NCBI GenBank assembly: GCA_030247855.1
Contig: JAPDRN010000002.1
Location: forward strand, 248,001-312,000
From: Knufia peltigerae
Lineage: Eukaryota > Ascomycota > Eurotiomycetes > Chaetothyriales > Trichomeriaceae
DNA: 64,000 nucleotides
Direction: 5' to 3'
Shown: positions 11,643 to 21,743 of the stretch, piece after piece
How positions within the stretch are numbered: position 1 is the stretch's first letter
Layout of the letters: every line of letters begins with the position of its first letter
Made by a program: the position numbers and the translations under genes
Notes under the pieces: generated by a model
Seen by the model: the letters and a program-made list of their open reading frames with translations, nothing else
What the model was told of the DNA's origin: nothing
Database searches by the model: none

Positions 11643-12133
11643 AGTGAAATGTTTGAATGTGTCTTTCGAACTAGTCCAATAAGGAAAATATGGGTTTATC
11701 TAACAAAATTGAGTTGAAAGAAGACGATGGCTGAAGGGAACAAGAGAAGAAACATCCACGACTGGGCGGTTTCCTAATTTTATACTCTATCTGTCCTCGC
11801 TATTGTCGGAAATCATCCCGATCGTCACCGATGCAACGCGGACGGTTGCTATCCTGGAAAATCACGAGGTTCCAGGTCACATTCTTACATTAGACTGTGA
11901 GATTATTATGCGAATGATGTTCCAGGGGGTTAAAATCGTCACAGTAGCTACTATAGCCCCACTTTCGAAAAGACCGATATTAGTTACCAGTTATTTGTTA
12001 TCAGATCAATACAAAACGATAAGGCACAACCCTGAATCACCATGCCTAGGACTAGGGCGCACGTAGCATCTCGAACTCGACAGTATCTACATGCCAAACT
12101 ATTCACCCTTCTTGCCCACGAAAAGCTGACTGT
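11643..12133. other. Intergenic region between reductase and transporter
   Basis: About 490 bp holding the promoter of the reductase on one side and the 3' end of the transporter gene on the other. No further gene is seen. Confidence 0.5.
11778..11784 (-). promoter_or_regulatory. TATA box of the aldo-keto reductase
   Basis: On the minus strand this reads TATAAAA, about 136 bp before the ATG at 11642. Position and sequence fit a fungal TATA element. Confidence 0.5.
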
Positions 12134-13955
12134 TCAGCTTTTCTCAATGTGGACGGCAGCTTCAGGGCCTTTGTTCTCCTCATCCACAGGAACGATCGAG
12201 TGATTCTGTTCAGTCTTCTCAAGCACATCGTGACGAACCTTCTCTTCCTCAGTAGGATAGGCATGTTTCCACATGGTCCAAAGTGGTCGCTGGAACAAGT
12301 CGTCCATACTTTCGATGGATCTCCCCTTCAGCTCAGGCAGACAGAAATATATGAAGACTACGCCACCGTAAGTGAGCATAGCATAAAGTAGGAAAACTCC
12401 CCAACCCATCTCGGTGATCATGTTGGGAGTGGCACGAGTAATTCCGTAATCGACAATCCAGTTGATGAAGAAGCAGAAAGACATGCAAACAGATCGCTAC
12501 AAGCCGTCAAAGTCAGCAACGATGGAGATCATGTCTGTAGGGAGGCCCATGCACTTACGATTCGGGTGGGGAAGATCTCAGCTGCCACGACGTAGCAAGC
12601 GACGCTATGGCCGAATGACCAGCCAAAAGCGTATATGTAGATCGCGATGATGCCGACAATACCTCCTGCTGGAGTACCACCCACGGTCTCGGTATTGGTT
12701 CCAGCGAATCGGAGGTAAAGTGCAAGGTACAGCATCGCAGACGCTTGCATGATGGCGCCAACGAGCAAAGGCAAACGGCGACCAACACGGTCCACGAGGA
12801 ATGCCACGTAGAAGATGGTGGTGACAAATTTGACGACGCCGTAAACACCGGTAGTCAGGAGACTGGACGACTCGCCCTTGACTCCGATCAGTTGGAAGAT
12901 CTCAGGGGCGTAGTACTGTGATATTCGGTCAGCTAATTATCTCCCCTTGACGAGGACATGGGATTAAATCATACATTCAGAGAATCGGTGCCGGTGAACT
13001 TGTGGAACAAGAAAAGCATCACTGCCAGGAAGAAACGACGGAAATTGCTCTTGATGGTGAACACATCCTTTACCACCACCCAGTAGCTGTGTCCCTGGAA
13101 GCACTCTTGTTCATATCTGACCTGCGCCATGATCTCCTGGTATTCTGTCTGGATGTAAGGATGATCTGCAGGCAGCTTGCGAAGTTTGACGATGTTTGTC
13201 AGGCCTTGTTCCGATTTCCCATGGTTAATCAAATATCTTGGTGTTTCTGGCACGAATGGAATCATGATGCACATGAGAGCGCCAGGGATGAGCTGGATGC
13301 CTAAAGCAGTGCGCCATTGAGTGTCGTTGGTGTCTGTTCCAGGGCTCTTCCATAGACTAACGCCGTAGTTGATCCAGAAAGCCAGCATAAGGGAGAACAG
13401 GATCATGAGATTGTAAGTCGCCGTCATGGTTCCACGGATGGACTTGGGGGAGTTCTCCGCGAGGAATTGAGGTGTGAGCATCGAGCTGGCACCGACGCCG
13501 GCACCTGCAATGAACCGCCCAGCGATGAGCACACTGTAGTCAGGTATCATCTGCATAATGGCTCCTAGCAAGAAGACCAAGCCCCATAGAAAGACGGACC
13601 ATTTCCGACCTAGGACGTCGGAGGTTGGAGCGGCAAGCAGAGCCCCTGCAGAACCACCAGCGGCCAGCATGGCTGCAATAGTTCCCTGGAAGAGGTCAGC
13701 ATGCATTTGGGTTGCCATTTTCTAGGCACAGCTTACTCGTCTATCATCGTAAGCCTTCTTGGAGAGCTCATCTAGGCCGAATGCATGTTTGAATGAAGGC
13801 AGGGTCAAGACTCCTCCAATATTGCCTGTGTCGAATCCGTAGAAGCAGCCAGCCCAAGCGACCGAGATTAGAAGGTACAGAAGGCGCAAGTTGAAGATTG
13901 CTTTTGGGTCTTGCTTTGCCTGGGGGCTGACCCAGATACTGGTGCCTCCGGCCAT
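12134..13955 (-). CDS. MFS sugar/acid transporter (sugar porter family)
   Basis: Four exons (13737-13955, 12975-13685, 12559-12915, 12134-12496) encode 549 residues. All introns (51, 59 and 62 bp) have canonical ends. Sugar-porter marks appear in order: YGFDTGNIGGV in TM1, GRFIAGAGVGASSML, PETPRYLINHGK before the central loop, DRVGRRLPLL after TM8, and PELKGRSIESMDDLF at the C-terminus. Twelve hydrophobic segments can be traced. The protein should import a monosaccharide or sugar acid at the plasma membrane by proton symport. The subgroup includes hexose, quinate and galacturonate carriers, so an acid substrate is possible. It is divergent from the sialidase-like gene with about 500 bp between the starts, and it is the only transporter in the cluster. 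Confidence 0.92.
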
Positions 13956-14453
13956 TGTGAGACTTGTTGGACTTTGTTGCAGTGATCACAATGTTTCAAG
14001 CAGAGCTGCTCAGGAAGGATGGCAGGTTGAACAACAATGTCTTACGATCGAGGGACTGACATGTAGACTCTTCAGGGTAAGTTCGGTACGTGTTAATGTG
14101 TGGACATGGTCTTTATAAACGAGATTTGCTCGCTTCGATGTCACCTTATCCTTACCCCAGAGGAGGAACGGAGAAAGGAGAGGGGTTGACTATGGGGTGA
14201 GAAAACTATGAACTCGGAGCAGGGCCGTAGTGGCCGGGCTCATGTCGGATAGCAAACCGGGGCCATCCATTCTCGCCTTGAACCCCGTAGTATGGATCCT
14301 CGGTAGGTGGGGGATCTTCATTCTCTCGACCGGTGGGCCTCATGTGAGAAAGGCACTTCGATTTATAAGAATGATTCAATATTGAATTGCAACTGGTAGC
14401 GAGTTCAATAGTACCTCATACCACCCCTCACGATTCGTAGGAGAAAAAAAGCA
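13956..14453. promoter_or_regulatory. Bidirectional promoter, transporter / beta-propeller
   Basis: This 498-bp stretch separates two divergent starts. It carries a TATAAA on the minus strand at 14112-14117, about 157 bp before the transporter ATG, and a TATAAG on the plus strand at 14364-14369, about 90 bp before the ATG at 14454. Several CGG/CCG triplets in its middle are possible zinc-cluster sites. I could not define a motif shared with the other cluster promoters. Confidence 0.5.
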
Positions 14454-15635
14454 ATGGCTGCAACAACTACCACGATGGCAACAACGTCCGTCTCTGACAC
14501 CACGTTGGTGGAATATAGCTCTCCATACCACAGACAGCAATGCTTTGTCCCAGCTGCGACAGCGCAATGCCATGCTTCTAATTTGTGTTTGCTTCATAAT
14601 GGGGACCTCCTCTGTGCATGGTTTGGTGGAAGCCAGGAGGGCAAACCTGATATTAGCATCTACATGTCGCGCCTGCGAGCTGGATCAATAACCTGGTCGG
14701 AACCGTCAAAAATGAGCCATGACAGCACGCGAAGTGAGCAGAATCCAATAGTGTTCGAAACCCCCACGAAGCAAATATGGCTTCTGTACACCTCTCAGCC
14801 TGCGGGCAATCAAGATTTTGCGATAGTCAAGAAAAGCGTTTCCGACGACGGTGGAAAGACATGGTCTGACGCTTGTACCCTTTTTGGAGAGCCGGGGACA
14901 TTTGTTCGGCAGCCTGTTGTCGTTCTCGAGAATGGCAACTGGGTAATCCCAACCTTCAAGTGCAGAACCGAGCCCGGGATGCGGTGGGTGGGAAACGATG
15001 ATATCTCATGTATCCGAGTGTCCACAAACCAGGGCAAGACTTGGGATGAAACACAAGTCCCCAACAGCTTCGGATGTGTCCACATGCAAATTCAACAGCT
15101 TAAGAACAAAACATACATGGCCCTCTTCAGAAGCAGATGGGCCGACAACATCTATGTATCTCAATCAGTCGACGGACTGGCATGGTCAGAACCAGAGCCC
15201 ACGTCGCTACCGAATCCAAATTCTGGAATTTGCTTCGCAGTGCTTTCATCTGGGCGCATCGTTGTAGTGTACAATCACTCGAGCAGACTCAACGCCGAAG
15301 GGCGCCGAGAAGGTCTCTACGACGATATCGGTGAGGCTGGAGACAAACGCAAGAATCAGGGCAGCAAGCATGCCGGCAAGGATGCATTTTGGGGAGCTCC
15401 GAGAGCACCTCTTTGTCTGGGGTGGAGTGACGACGGAGCCAAAACTTGGAGTCACCGTGTTCTCGAGGACGGAGATGGGTATTGTATGACGAACAACAGC
15501 GAACAGAGACTCAACCGTGAGCTGTCGTATCCAAGTATCGTTCTGGACAAGACAGGCTCGATGCACATTTCTTACACGTTCTGGCGACAACGGATCAAGT
15601 ATCTACGGGTGTCTAGTGATATCTTTCAGAATTGA
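14454..15635 (+). CDS. Sialidase-like BNR beta-propeller protein
   Basis: A single exon of 393 residues. Four Asp boxes of the S-x-D-x-G-x-x-W type, or close variants, are visible at about residues 130 (SDDGGKTW), 190 (STNQGKTW), 238 (SVDGLAW) and 335 (SDDGAKTW). They mark a six- or seven-bladed sialidase-type propeller of the BNR_2 class. The stretch AWFGGSQEGKPDISIYMSR near residue 55 is typical of the non-secreted branch annotated as exo-alpha-sialidase or glycosyl hydrolase. There is no signal peptide, only a Thr-rich N-terminus, so it should be cytosolic. True activity is unclear: the fold also occurs in polysaccharide lyases and non-hydrolytic proteins, and a sialic-acid function is not supported by the neighbours. 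Its position between the transporter and the aldolase suggests it acts on the imported compound. Confidence 0.82.
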   Translation: MAATTTTMATTSVSDTTLVEYSSPYHRQQCFVPAATAQCHASNLCLLHNGDLLCAWFGGSQEGKPDISIYMSRLRAGSITWSEPSKMSHDSTRSEQNPIVFETPTKQIWLLYTSQPAGNQDFAIVKKSVSDDGGKTWSDACTLFGEPGTFVRQPVVVLENGNWVIPTFKCRTEPGMRWVGNDDISCIRVSTNQGKTWDETQVPNSFGCVHMQIQQLKNKTYMALFRSRWADNIYVSQSVDGLAWSEPEPTSLPNPNSGICFAVLSSGRIVVVYNHSSRLNAEGRREGLYDDIGEAGDKRKNQGSKHAGKDAFWGAPRAPLCLGWSDDGAKTWSHRVLEDGDGYCMTNNSEQRLNRELSYPSIVLDKTGSMHISYTFWRQRIKYLRVSSDIFQN

Positions 15636-15824
15636 TGTGTCCTCTTCAGGAAGGGCAAGGGCTTTATGATAGTCCGGTTATTACTTTACTGTGGTTTACC
15701 ATTTTGGCCATAATATCAGCTCCGGATCTGCCTTTTCTCTGGCATCACCTCAGTATTGAATGTTAAATATCAGGGTCGGTAGTTGTGAATTGTGACACGC
15801 AAGGTATAATTTGTAGATGCCTAT

Positions 15825-16901
15825 CTAATGCTTGCTTGATCCATTGACCTGGGCCGGAGGCTTTCCTGGATAAGGGTCCGGTATCGAATTCTCGACCTCG
15901 ACAAGATGCTTCATAACATTGACGATCCAACTCTGCATCTCCTTGCCCGCGGGCTTGTACGGTCGTCGCGGGTGAAAGCTAGTTGGATCATTCACACCAG
16001 CTAATGGGCCTGCAAAGTACCCAGCGCCGTATTTCGTGGCGGCAATTCCTTCCTTGCATGCCTTCTCTGCCTGAGCAACCAGGCCTTGCAATTCTGCAGC
16101 CTCTTGTACCTTTCCCTCTTTCCACAAGTTGTATAGACGACAGACGGATTTTGGGAACACGTTCCCGATGCCTGTAACGCAACCCTGGCCACCGCCCGCC
16201 AAGCATGGGACAAGCCAGTCTGATTGTCCTGCATACACTCCAAACTGTTCGTGCTTGAACTCCTGGGTCAAGCGGGTCACCTTTCCCGCATTTCCACAGG
16301 TCAATTTGACGCCCACGATGTTAGGGTGCTTCGCAAGTTCCGAGAGAACATCCGAATTCAGATCGATACCGCTTGTCACGCCTGGGAACTACAAATCTGT
16401 CAGCGCGTCCGAAGCATCTCCCCAATCGTGAGAGTGACCCACATTGTAAACGACAACAGGGATAGGGCTCTCGTCCGCTACGTCTCGATAAAATTCCAAT
16501 ATCACATCTTTCGTGACCGCTTTTGACCAATAGCTCGGAGGGAGGAGCAGACCAAAGTCAGCACCCGCGGCCTTTGCATCCTCTGCGAGTCGGATCGATT
16601 CATTTGTGGACTGCCCGCTGATACCAGCGACCAGGGGATAGTTGTTCAAACCGAGATCGAGTGTCGCTTTTCGAGCCGCCCTGATGAGATCTTGCCTTTC
16701 CGTAGGAGAAAGAAGAACTGCCTCTGCCGTGGTGCCGCTAAGAACGAGAGCATGAACGCCGCCGCGAATCAGGTAAGAAAAGTACTGGTGAGAGGATTCC
16801 AAGTCGATCTCTTGCCGAGTTGTCGAGCGATATAACGAGACAACAGGGCAATAGACTCCCTCTGGAAGCGGCCGTTGCTTAGCGGCAAGGGTTGAAGTCA
16901 T
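15825..16901 (-). CDS. DHDPS/NAL-family aldolase or dehydratase
   Basis: Two exons (16443-16901, 15825-16388; 54-bp intron) encode 340 residues. The junction restores YNFPGVTSGIDL, a typical fungal version of the family motif. The class I aldolase residues are all visible: SGTTAEAVLLSPTER near residue 60, Tyr152 in VVVYN and the Schiff-base Lys181 in GVKLTCGN, followed by the glycine-rich GGGQGCVTGIGNVFP. This superfamily contains dihydrodipicolinate synthase, N-acetylneuraminate lyase and 2-keto-3-deoxy sugar-acid aldolases. Fungi make lysine by the aminoadipate route, so a biosynthetic DHDPS is unlikely and a catabolic aldolase releasing pyruvate is the better guess. It is divergent from the cluster regulator. 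The exact substrate is not known. Confidence 0.9.
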
Positions 16902-17559
16902 TCTGGATAGTAGGGCAGAACACGAAACCAGATGCGCACTCTGAAATCTGTTTCTTGTAATGCCAAAGTCTCGGTGCTAACTCTTTCACAATTTGCCAAC
17001 AATATCGTTGTTAAATAAATGCATACAACGTCGACGATGTATAACCAAGGTTGTTAGGTGCAATCCGAGCCGTCGGCAGTCGGAAATGGGACTAGCCCTC
17101 CAACAACCATGGAGGAGATCGGCTTTGGCTCCGGGATTTAGCGTCGACATCCCTGCCATTAGGCCTCATTCAGCGACTAGAACAGCTCCAAGGCAAAGGA
17201 AGAATCCACGTGAGCCAGAAAAATCCTGCTGACCGCAAGGATTTGTCGCCTGATGAGGCCGAACACGCCACTGAGACTCCTCCCATTCTCAGCCTCTCAA
17301 CGTCTCTTGTCCAGTTGGTCGCAACCATTATCGCCAAGTCGGTTATCCTCCTGTCCCGTATATACAAGCACCTCTTGGTCCTTTAAGCTGTCCGAGCTAG
17401 CCGTATAAGGGTTCCTTGAAGTGGGCCCAGGCAAGACCTGTGCAGCTCGTGCCCAGACGTCTCGTCGGTTCAGCCAAGAGAGTTTGGTAGTCTCAAAGAG
17501 TTCACCTGTCGCGCTACAGTCTGATCGCTGATCACCATTGGTATCGATACGCAAGGAGT
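16902..17559. promoter_or_regulatory. Bidirectional promoter, aldolase / cluster regulator
   Basis: A 658-bp divergent region. At 17070-17076 it contains CCGTCGG, an inverted CGG pair with one-base spacing of the kind bound by some Zn2Cys6 dimers, with two further CGG/CCG triplets within 15 bp. This could be an autoregulatory site, but I could not find the same arrangement in the other cluster promoters. Confidence 0.35.
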
Positions 17560-19922
17560 ATGTCGAAACGAAAACGATCTCTCGAAGCACCTACCTCTTC
17601 AGATCCTGCTCACACGACAGGCTTGTCTGCGTACCAAGAAAATGGGTTTACCCATCAAACGCTGGCCCATGCTGATCACGGTCTAACCAAAACCATTTCA
17701 AAAGACTATACGGCACCCGAGGTCTCTGGCGAGCATGATTCCATTGATGGGAGACTACACTGTGCGACGAGTTTGACGGCCTCGGCCGAGGATTCGTGGA
17801 AGTCGCATCATGCGCCGCGCAATTTCGACGCATCAAACAACCATGCAGACATGCTTCCAGGCATCACGCGTAAGATCACAGCGTGCACTGCATGCAGGAA
17901 GCAAAAGGTAAGCCGAGATTGATGAGGTGCGTTTGGCGCAGCTTTAGACTCATCGTCGGATAGATCAAGTGCGAGATGCCCAAGGATGTCCCGCCCTGCA
18001 TCCGCTGCGAGCGGCGCGGTATAGCCTGTGTTTTGAACAAATCCCTGCAGACATTGCTGGAGGACACCTCGTGAGTGTTGTTCTGATCCTGTCGCGCGCG
18101 TCTGCGGACCATGCGACGGGGTCTACGAATACACACGTACTTGGGCACTAACCCAACCAATTTTCATTCCAGGCAGGCGGAACACCTTCGTACAGACATT
18201 CACAACCTTCACGAAACCCTCGACGTTGTCTGTCAAAAGCTCGGAATACCGACTCCGCGGCCGCTCATCACGGCTCGTTCGTCCAAGACCAACGGCCAGG
18301 ACACAGGCGCGGTGAGCACCGACAACGATCAGGAGTGCGAAGTCTCGCCACCAACATCACCCTCCGCTGTGCAGGCGCCTATCGACACGTTCCTCGAGGT
18401 GGCCAAGCTGGGGAGCCCGACGTCCGCAGATACGCCACAGGGCACTCGCCACCCTCCACGACCATTACAGGCTCAGGATCTCATCACCAAAGCCGTGCTT
18501 TCACTCTCCGTGGCCGAGGCTCTCTGCCACCGCTATTTCTCTCGGCTGGATCATTTCCTCTATGGCATTGGCAGCAACTTTCCCGACCTGCCTTCACTCA
18601 GGCAGTCCTCTCCCGTCCTCGTAGCGGCCATATGTACGGTGTCGGCCCTTCACGATCCCAAGGCTCAGTCGATCTACGAATCCTGCAACCGGGAATTTCG
18701 ACGGCTGGTGTCTAGAGCCGTGTTTGAGAAGCGCGGCGTCGACCACCTCCAGGCCCTCTGCATCGGCTCGTTCTGGTTGACGGACGCGTCGAGGATTCTG
18801 TCCAGTGATGCACTGCGGAGGGCGGCCGACGTGCGTCTTCATCGGCATTTCCAATTTCTCCTCGACTCGGAAGGAGGACCTCATCAGTCGAGCAGCTCGC
18901 TCTCCTTGTCCAGATCAGACCACACGGATCGCGTTCGTCTGTGGTACCTCCTCTTCATCTGCGACCAGCACTTGTCGATCTTGCACAACCGCGACCCCTT
19001 ACTACGTACCGACAAAGAAATCCTGGCCAACTGGGAGTTCTTCCTGGAGCGGGACGGGGTGACGGACTCGGACTCCCGACTCATGTCACAGGTCGCTTTA
19101 CTCCTCATAATGGGACAAGTCAGAGACACGTTCGGGTCGGAACTGGACGATCGGGTTGCAAAGGGGTTATCGGCTCAAATCATGAATTTCTCAAAACAAC
19201 TAGATAAATGGTACAACAAGTTTGCCAAGGTGTTCAAGCCGAACCCTCACATTGGAGATTTCCCCATGAAGGGTCTCCAGATGCATTACCAGTTCGGCAA
19301 GCTCTACCTCGGTCACCACGTCTTCAAGGGCCTGAAAGGAGACCCCATACCACCTCATTTCTTGTCGGCCGCTAGCCTGGCCCGTGACGCCACGATCGAG
19401 ATCTTCGACATGATTCTCCGAGATAAAGAACTACAGGAGAGTCTGGTCGGCATGCCTCATTACTTCCACATCATGATAGCCTTTGCCGGCCACTTCCTCA
19501 TGGAGATTTGTACAAAGTACCACGAACAACTCTCGTTGGACGTGAGCCACAGCTTGGGACTGATCGGCGGCGTACTCACCCTGTTCCAGAAACTGCCCTG
19601 CATCCCACAACACCCCATCTCCCGCATGAGCGGCGGACTTTCCCAGAAGCTGATGGAAAGTACCACAGCGATGACTTCGGCGTTTGGGGGAGAACTTCAG
19701 GATTTGAACGTCCATCAGCGAGGGTTGATGAACCAACAACCCATTATGGACGTCGTGAATCAATTCATCCCGCCGTTGATGCCATCAGACAACAATGCCA
19801 GCGACTTTGATCATCATCATCATCGCTCGTATCCCGAACTGAGGGTCGGAGCCAACGACTTTATTTTTGCAGATTTTGAACAGTTCAGTTTCCCCGACAT
19901 GACCATGAACTTTACGACATGA
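17560..19922 (+). CDS. Zn2Cys6 transcription factor of the cluster
   Basis: Three exons (17560-17907, 17964-18070, 18173-19922) encode 734 residues. The first intron splits the zinc cluster; spliced, residues 109-136 read CTAC, then C-x8-C, IRC and a last Cys, giving C-x2-C-x6-C-x8-C-x2-C-x6-C. The start QAEHLRTDIHNLHETLDVV just after the cluster looks like a short dimerisation helix. The middle part, including FSRLDHFLYGIG and LCIGSFWLTDASRILSSDALRRA, resembles the fungal-specific transcription factor domain. A DFDHHHHRSY stretch lies near the C-terminus. The gene sits in the middle of the sugar-acid cluster, divergent from the aldolase and convergent with the DenD-like gene at only 33 bp. 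It is the likely pathway-specific activator, by position alone. Confidence 0.88.
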
Positions 19923-19955
19923 TTTTGTCGGATCGGCCTCTCCACAAGTCGCGTT

Positions 19956-21023
19956 TCACCGATTTGACGAAAAGTCCGTGACATAATCTTGGATCGTTTG
20001 TTCCAGGGGCCCATCGTCGTGGAATCCGAGCGTCTTGGCTTTGGTGATGTTGAAGCTGCTAGGCCACGAACCCACGATGCGAGCCACAGATTCATCAGGC
20101 ACCTCGTCAATCAAACCGAGTGCCTTGTGGCCTCCGACTTTTTCGAGAGCGTCGAGCATATCTTGGACCGTCACCATGATACCCGGTAGATTGATTGTCC
20201 TGCTTCCTTTCCCATACATTGCGGCTGGGATATCCCCGGCGACGAGCAAATTCCTGACGACACACCTCGTCGAGCACACCCACAATTTGAGACTTCGAGA
20301 GACGGGCAACACACTCCTTTCCCCGTTCAACGGTTCTCGAACGATGCCGGAACAAAACGAAGAAGCGGCGCCTGACGGTCTGCCCGGTCGGACGATGATG
20401 GTGGGCAGACGGACGATACGGGCATCCAGCAACCCACGTCGAGTATAGTCGTTCAACAAAATCTCACAGATGTATTTTTGTGCACCGTAAGACGACTGGG
20501 GCGAGGGCATCGTCTCCTCGCTGACGACGACATGAGACGATCCGCCGCCCTCTTCCGCCGCCGCCGCTGCGGGCCCGAACACGGCCAAGCTTGATGGGAA
20601 AATGACCCTTATACCTCTCTTGATCTTACGGAGAGTGTCGAGCATGTTGCGCATCGAGTCGACGTTGACAGCCAACCCCAATTCCAGGTTCGCCTCGGCT
20701 GCACCAGACATGATTCCGTGCAAGAGGTAGACGTGCGTTAGGTTTGGCGAAATCACCCTTTCACATCCTTGTCTTTGGGTGAGGTCGGCCTTTGTGGCTC
20801 GTACAGAACAACAGCAGTTCTTGTTGGAGGAGCTGTCGTTTTGTTGTTCTCGAGAACAATCCGTAATTGATGGGATGTTGGGCTCGGCCACATCAGTCAA
20901 CAACAAACTCTCGACGGAAGGATTCTTCATCAACGCAGATGCCAGACACTGCCCGAGAAACCCCCCCGCACCGGTTATGAGGACATTCATGTTCCCTGAA
21001 AGCTGTTTCGTGCTGTCCGTCAT
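19956..21023 (-). CDS. DenD-like D-erythronate dehydrogenase (extended SDR)
   Basis: A single exon of 355 residues. I use the ATG at 21023 because no ATG lies further upstream in frame. The Rossmann motif MNVLITGAGGFLGQ is near the N-terminus, and the catalytic SDR residues are in FPSSLAVFGP and SSYGAQKYICE (Tyr-x3-Lys). The stretch PTIIVRPGRPSGAASSF followed by REPLNGERSVLPV, and the C-terminal DEVPDESVARIVGSWP, are the distinguishing marks of the D-erythronate 2-dehydrogenase branch (DenD) rather than of sugar-nucleotide epimerases. In bacteria DenD oxidises D-erythronate to 2-keto-D-erythronate with NAD+ and works with a DUF1537 kinase. A DUF1537 kinase is the next gene here, transcribed in the same direction, which strongly supports the call. 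A short insert rich in Ser, Asn and Cys near residue 50 is unusual. Confidence 0.85.
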   Translation of the reverse strand: MTDSTKQLSGNMNVLITGAGGFLGQCLASALMKNPSVESLLLTDVAEPNIPSITDCSREQQNDSSSNKNCCCSVRATKADLTQRQGCERVISPNLTHVYLLHGIMSGAAEANLELGLAVNVDSMRNMLDTLRKIKRGIRVIFPSSLAVFGPAAAAAEEGGGSSHVVVSEETMPSPQSSYGAQKYICEILLNDYTRRGLLDARIVRLPTIIVRPGRPSGAASSFCSGIVREPLNGERSVLPVSRSLKLWVCSTRCVVRNLLVAGDIPAAMYGKGSRTINLPGIMVTVQDMLDALEKVGGHKALGLIDEVPDESVARIVGSWPSSFNITKAKTLGFHDDGPLEQTIQDYVTDFSSNR

Positions 21024-21743
21024 CAAAAGTTGTGTTCAAGTTCCTTTTTCCGTCCCTGACCCTGGGTTTCTAGTTGCTTTTCACGCCCGTCACTTGTGGA
21101 TGTCGATCCTGGTGCTTGGCTTCGACTGTAACTCGAGTAGCAAAATTTATGGCTATCTTGATCCTGGTTTTCACCTGTATCTCAAGTACCGAAACTGTGT
21201 GTTCCTTGCAAAGAGGGAACAATAGTATAAGTATGTTGGCGAACAATGAAGTTTGTGTCACAACACCGCCAATAGCGAACCGTTTTTTTCTGCTCGCGCA
21301 ATCCGAACCCCCCTAGTCCTCTTCTGCGCGGCACACTCGCCGTGACTTTGGACTGTCGAATCTTGGGACACATCCAACACATGCCTGACTATCGGACCCC
21401 ACATGAATGCTCGCTCCTTGCTCCGGCCCGAGGGACTAGAAACCGCACAGGTATGGTGAGTCCGGTCGCCGAGACCACATGGAGTACAAACATTATGATA
21501 CCGTACAAGTATCGGACAGGAAGCCGGATTATTAGTATACCGAACGAGTCTCGTGGTAAAGGATTCCGGAGCAAAAGTGGAGGATCAACGTACAGTATGC
21601 TGGTGGTTGGCCATTTGAGTAAAACACAAACCTACGATCCAATAGGCGCTTCAACGTTAAGGTTACGCGTGAGGGAGTCTTTTATTCCGGGCACGGAGCA
21701 GCCTAATACATGGGCTGTAAACTTGGTGCGAATGCGTAGTTAC
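21024..21743. other. Intergenic region between DenD-like gene and fused kinase
   Basis: About 720 bp with the DenD promoter and the 3' end of the fused kinase gene. Several TCCGG words cluster between 21415 and 21575. No gene is recognised. Confidence 0.45.

Noticed and set aside
14454..16901. Sialic-acid catabolic cluster (sialidase plus N-acetylneuraminate lyase)
   Set aside because: The propeller is not secreted and no kinase, epimerase or deacetylase of the sialic-acid route is present. DenD and DUF1537 point to four-carbon sugar acids instead.
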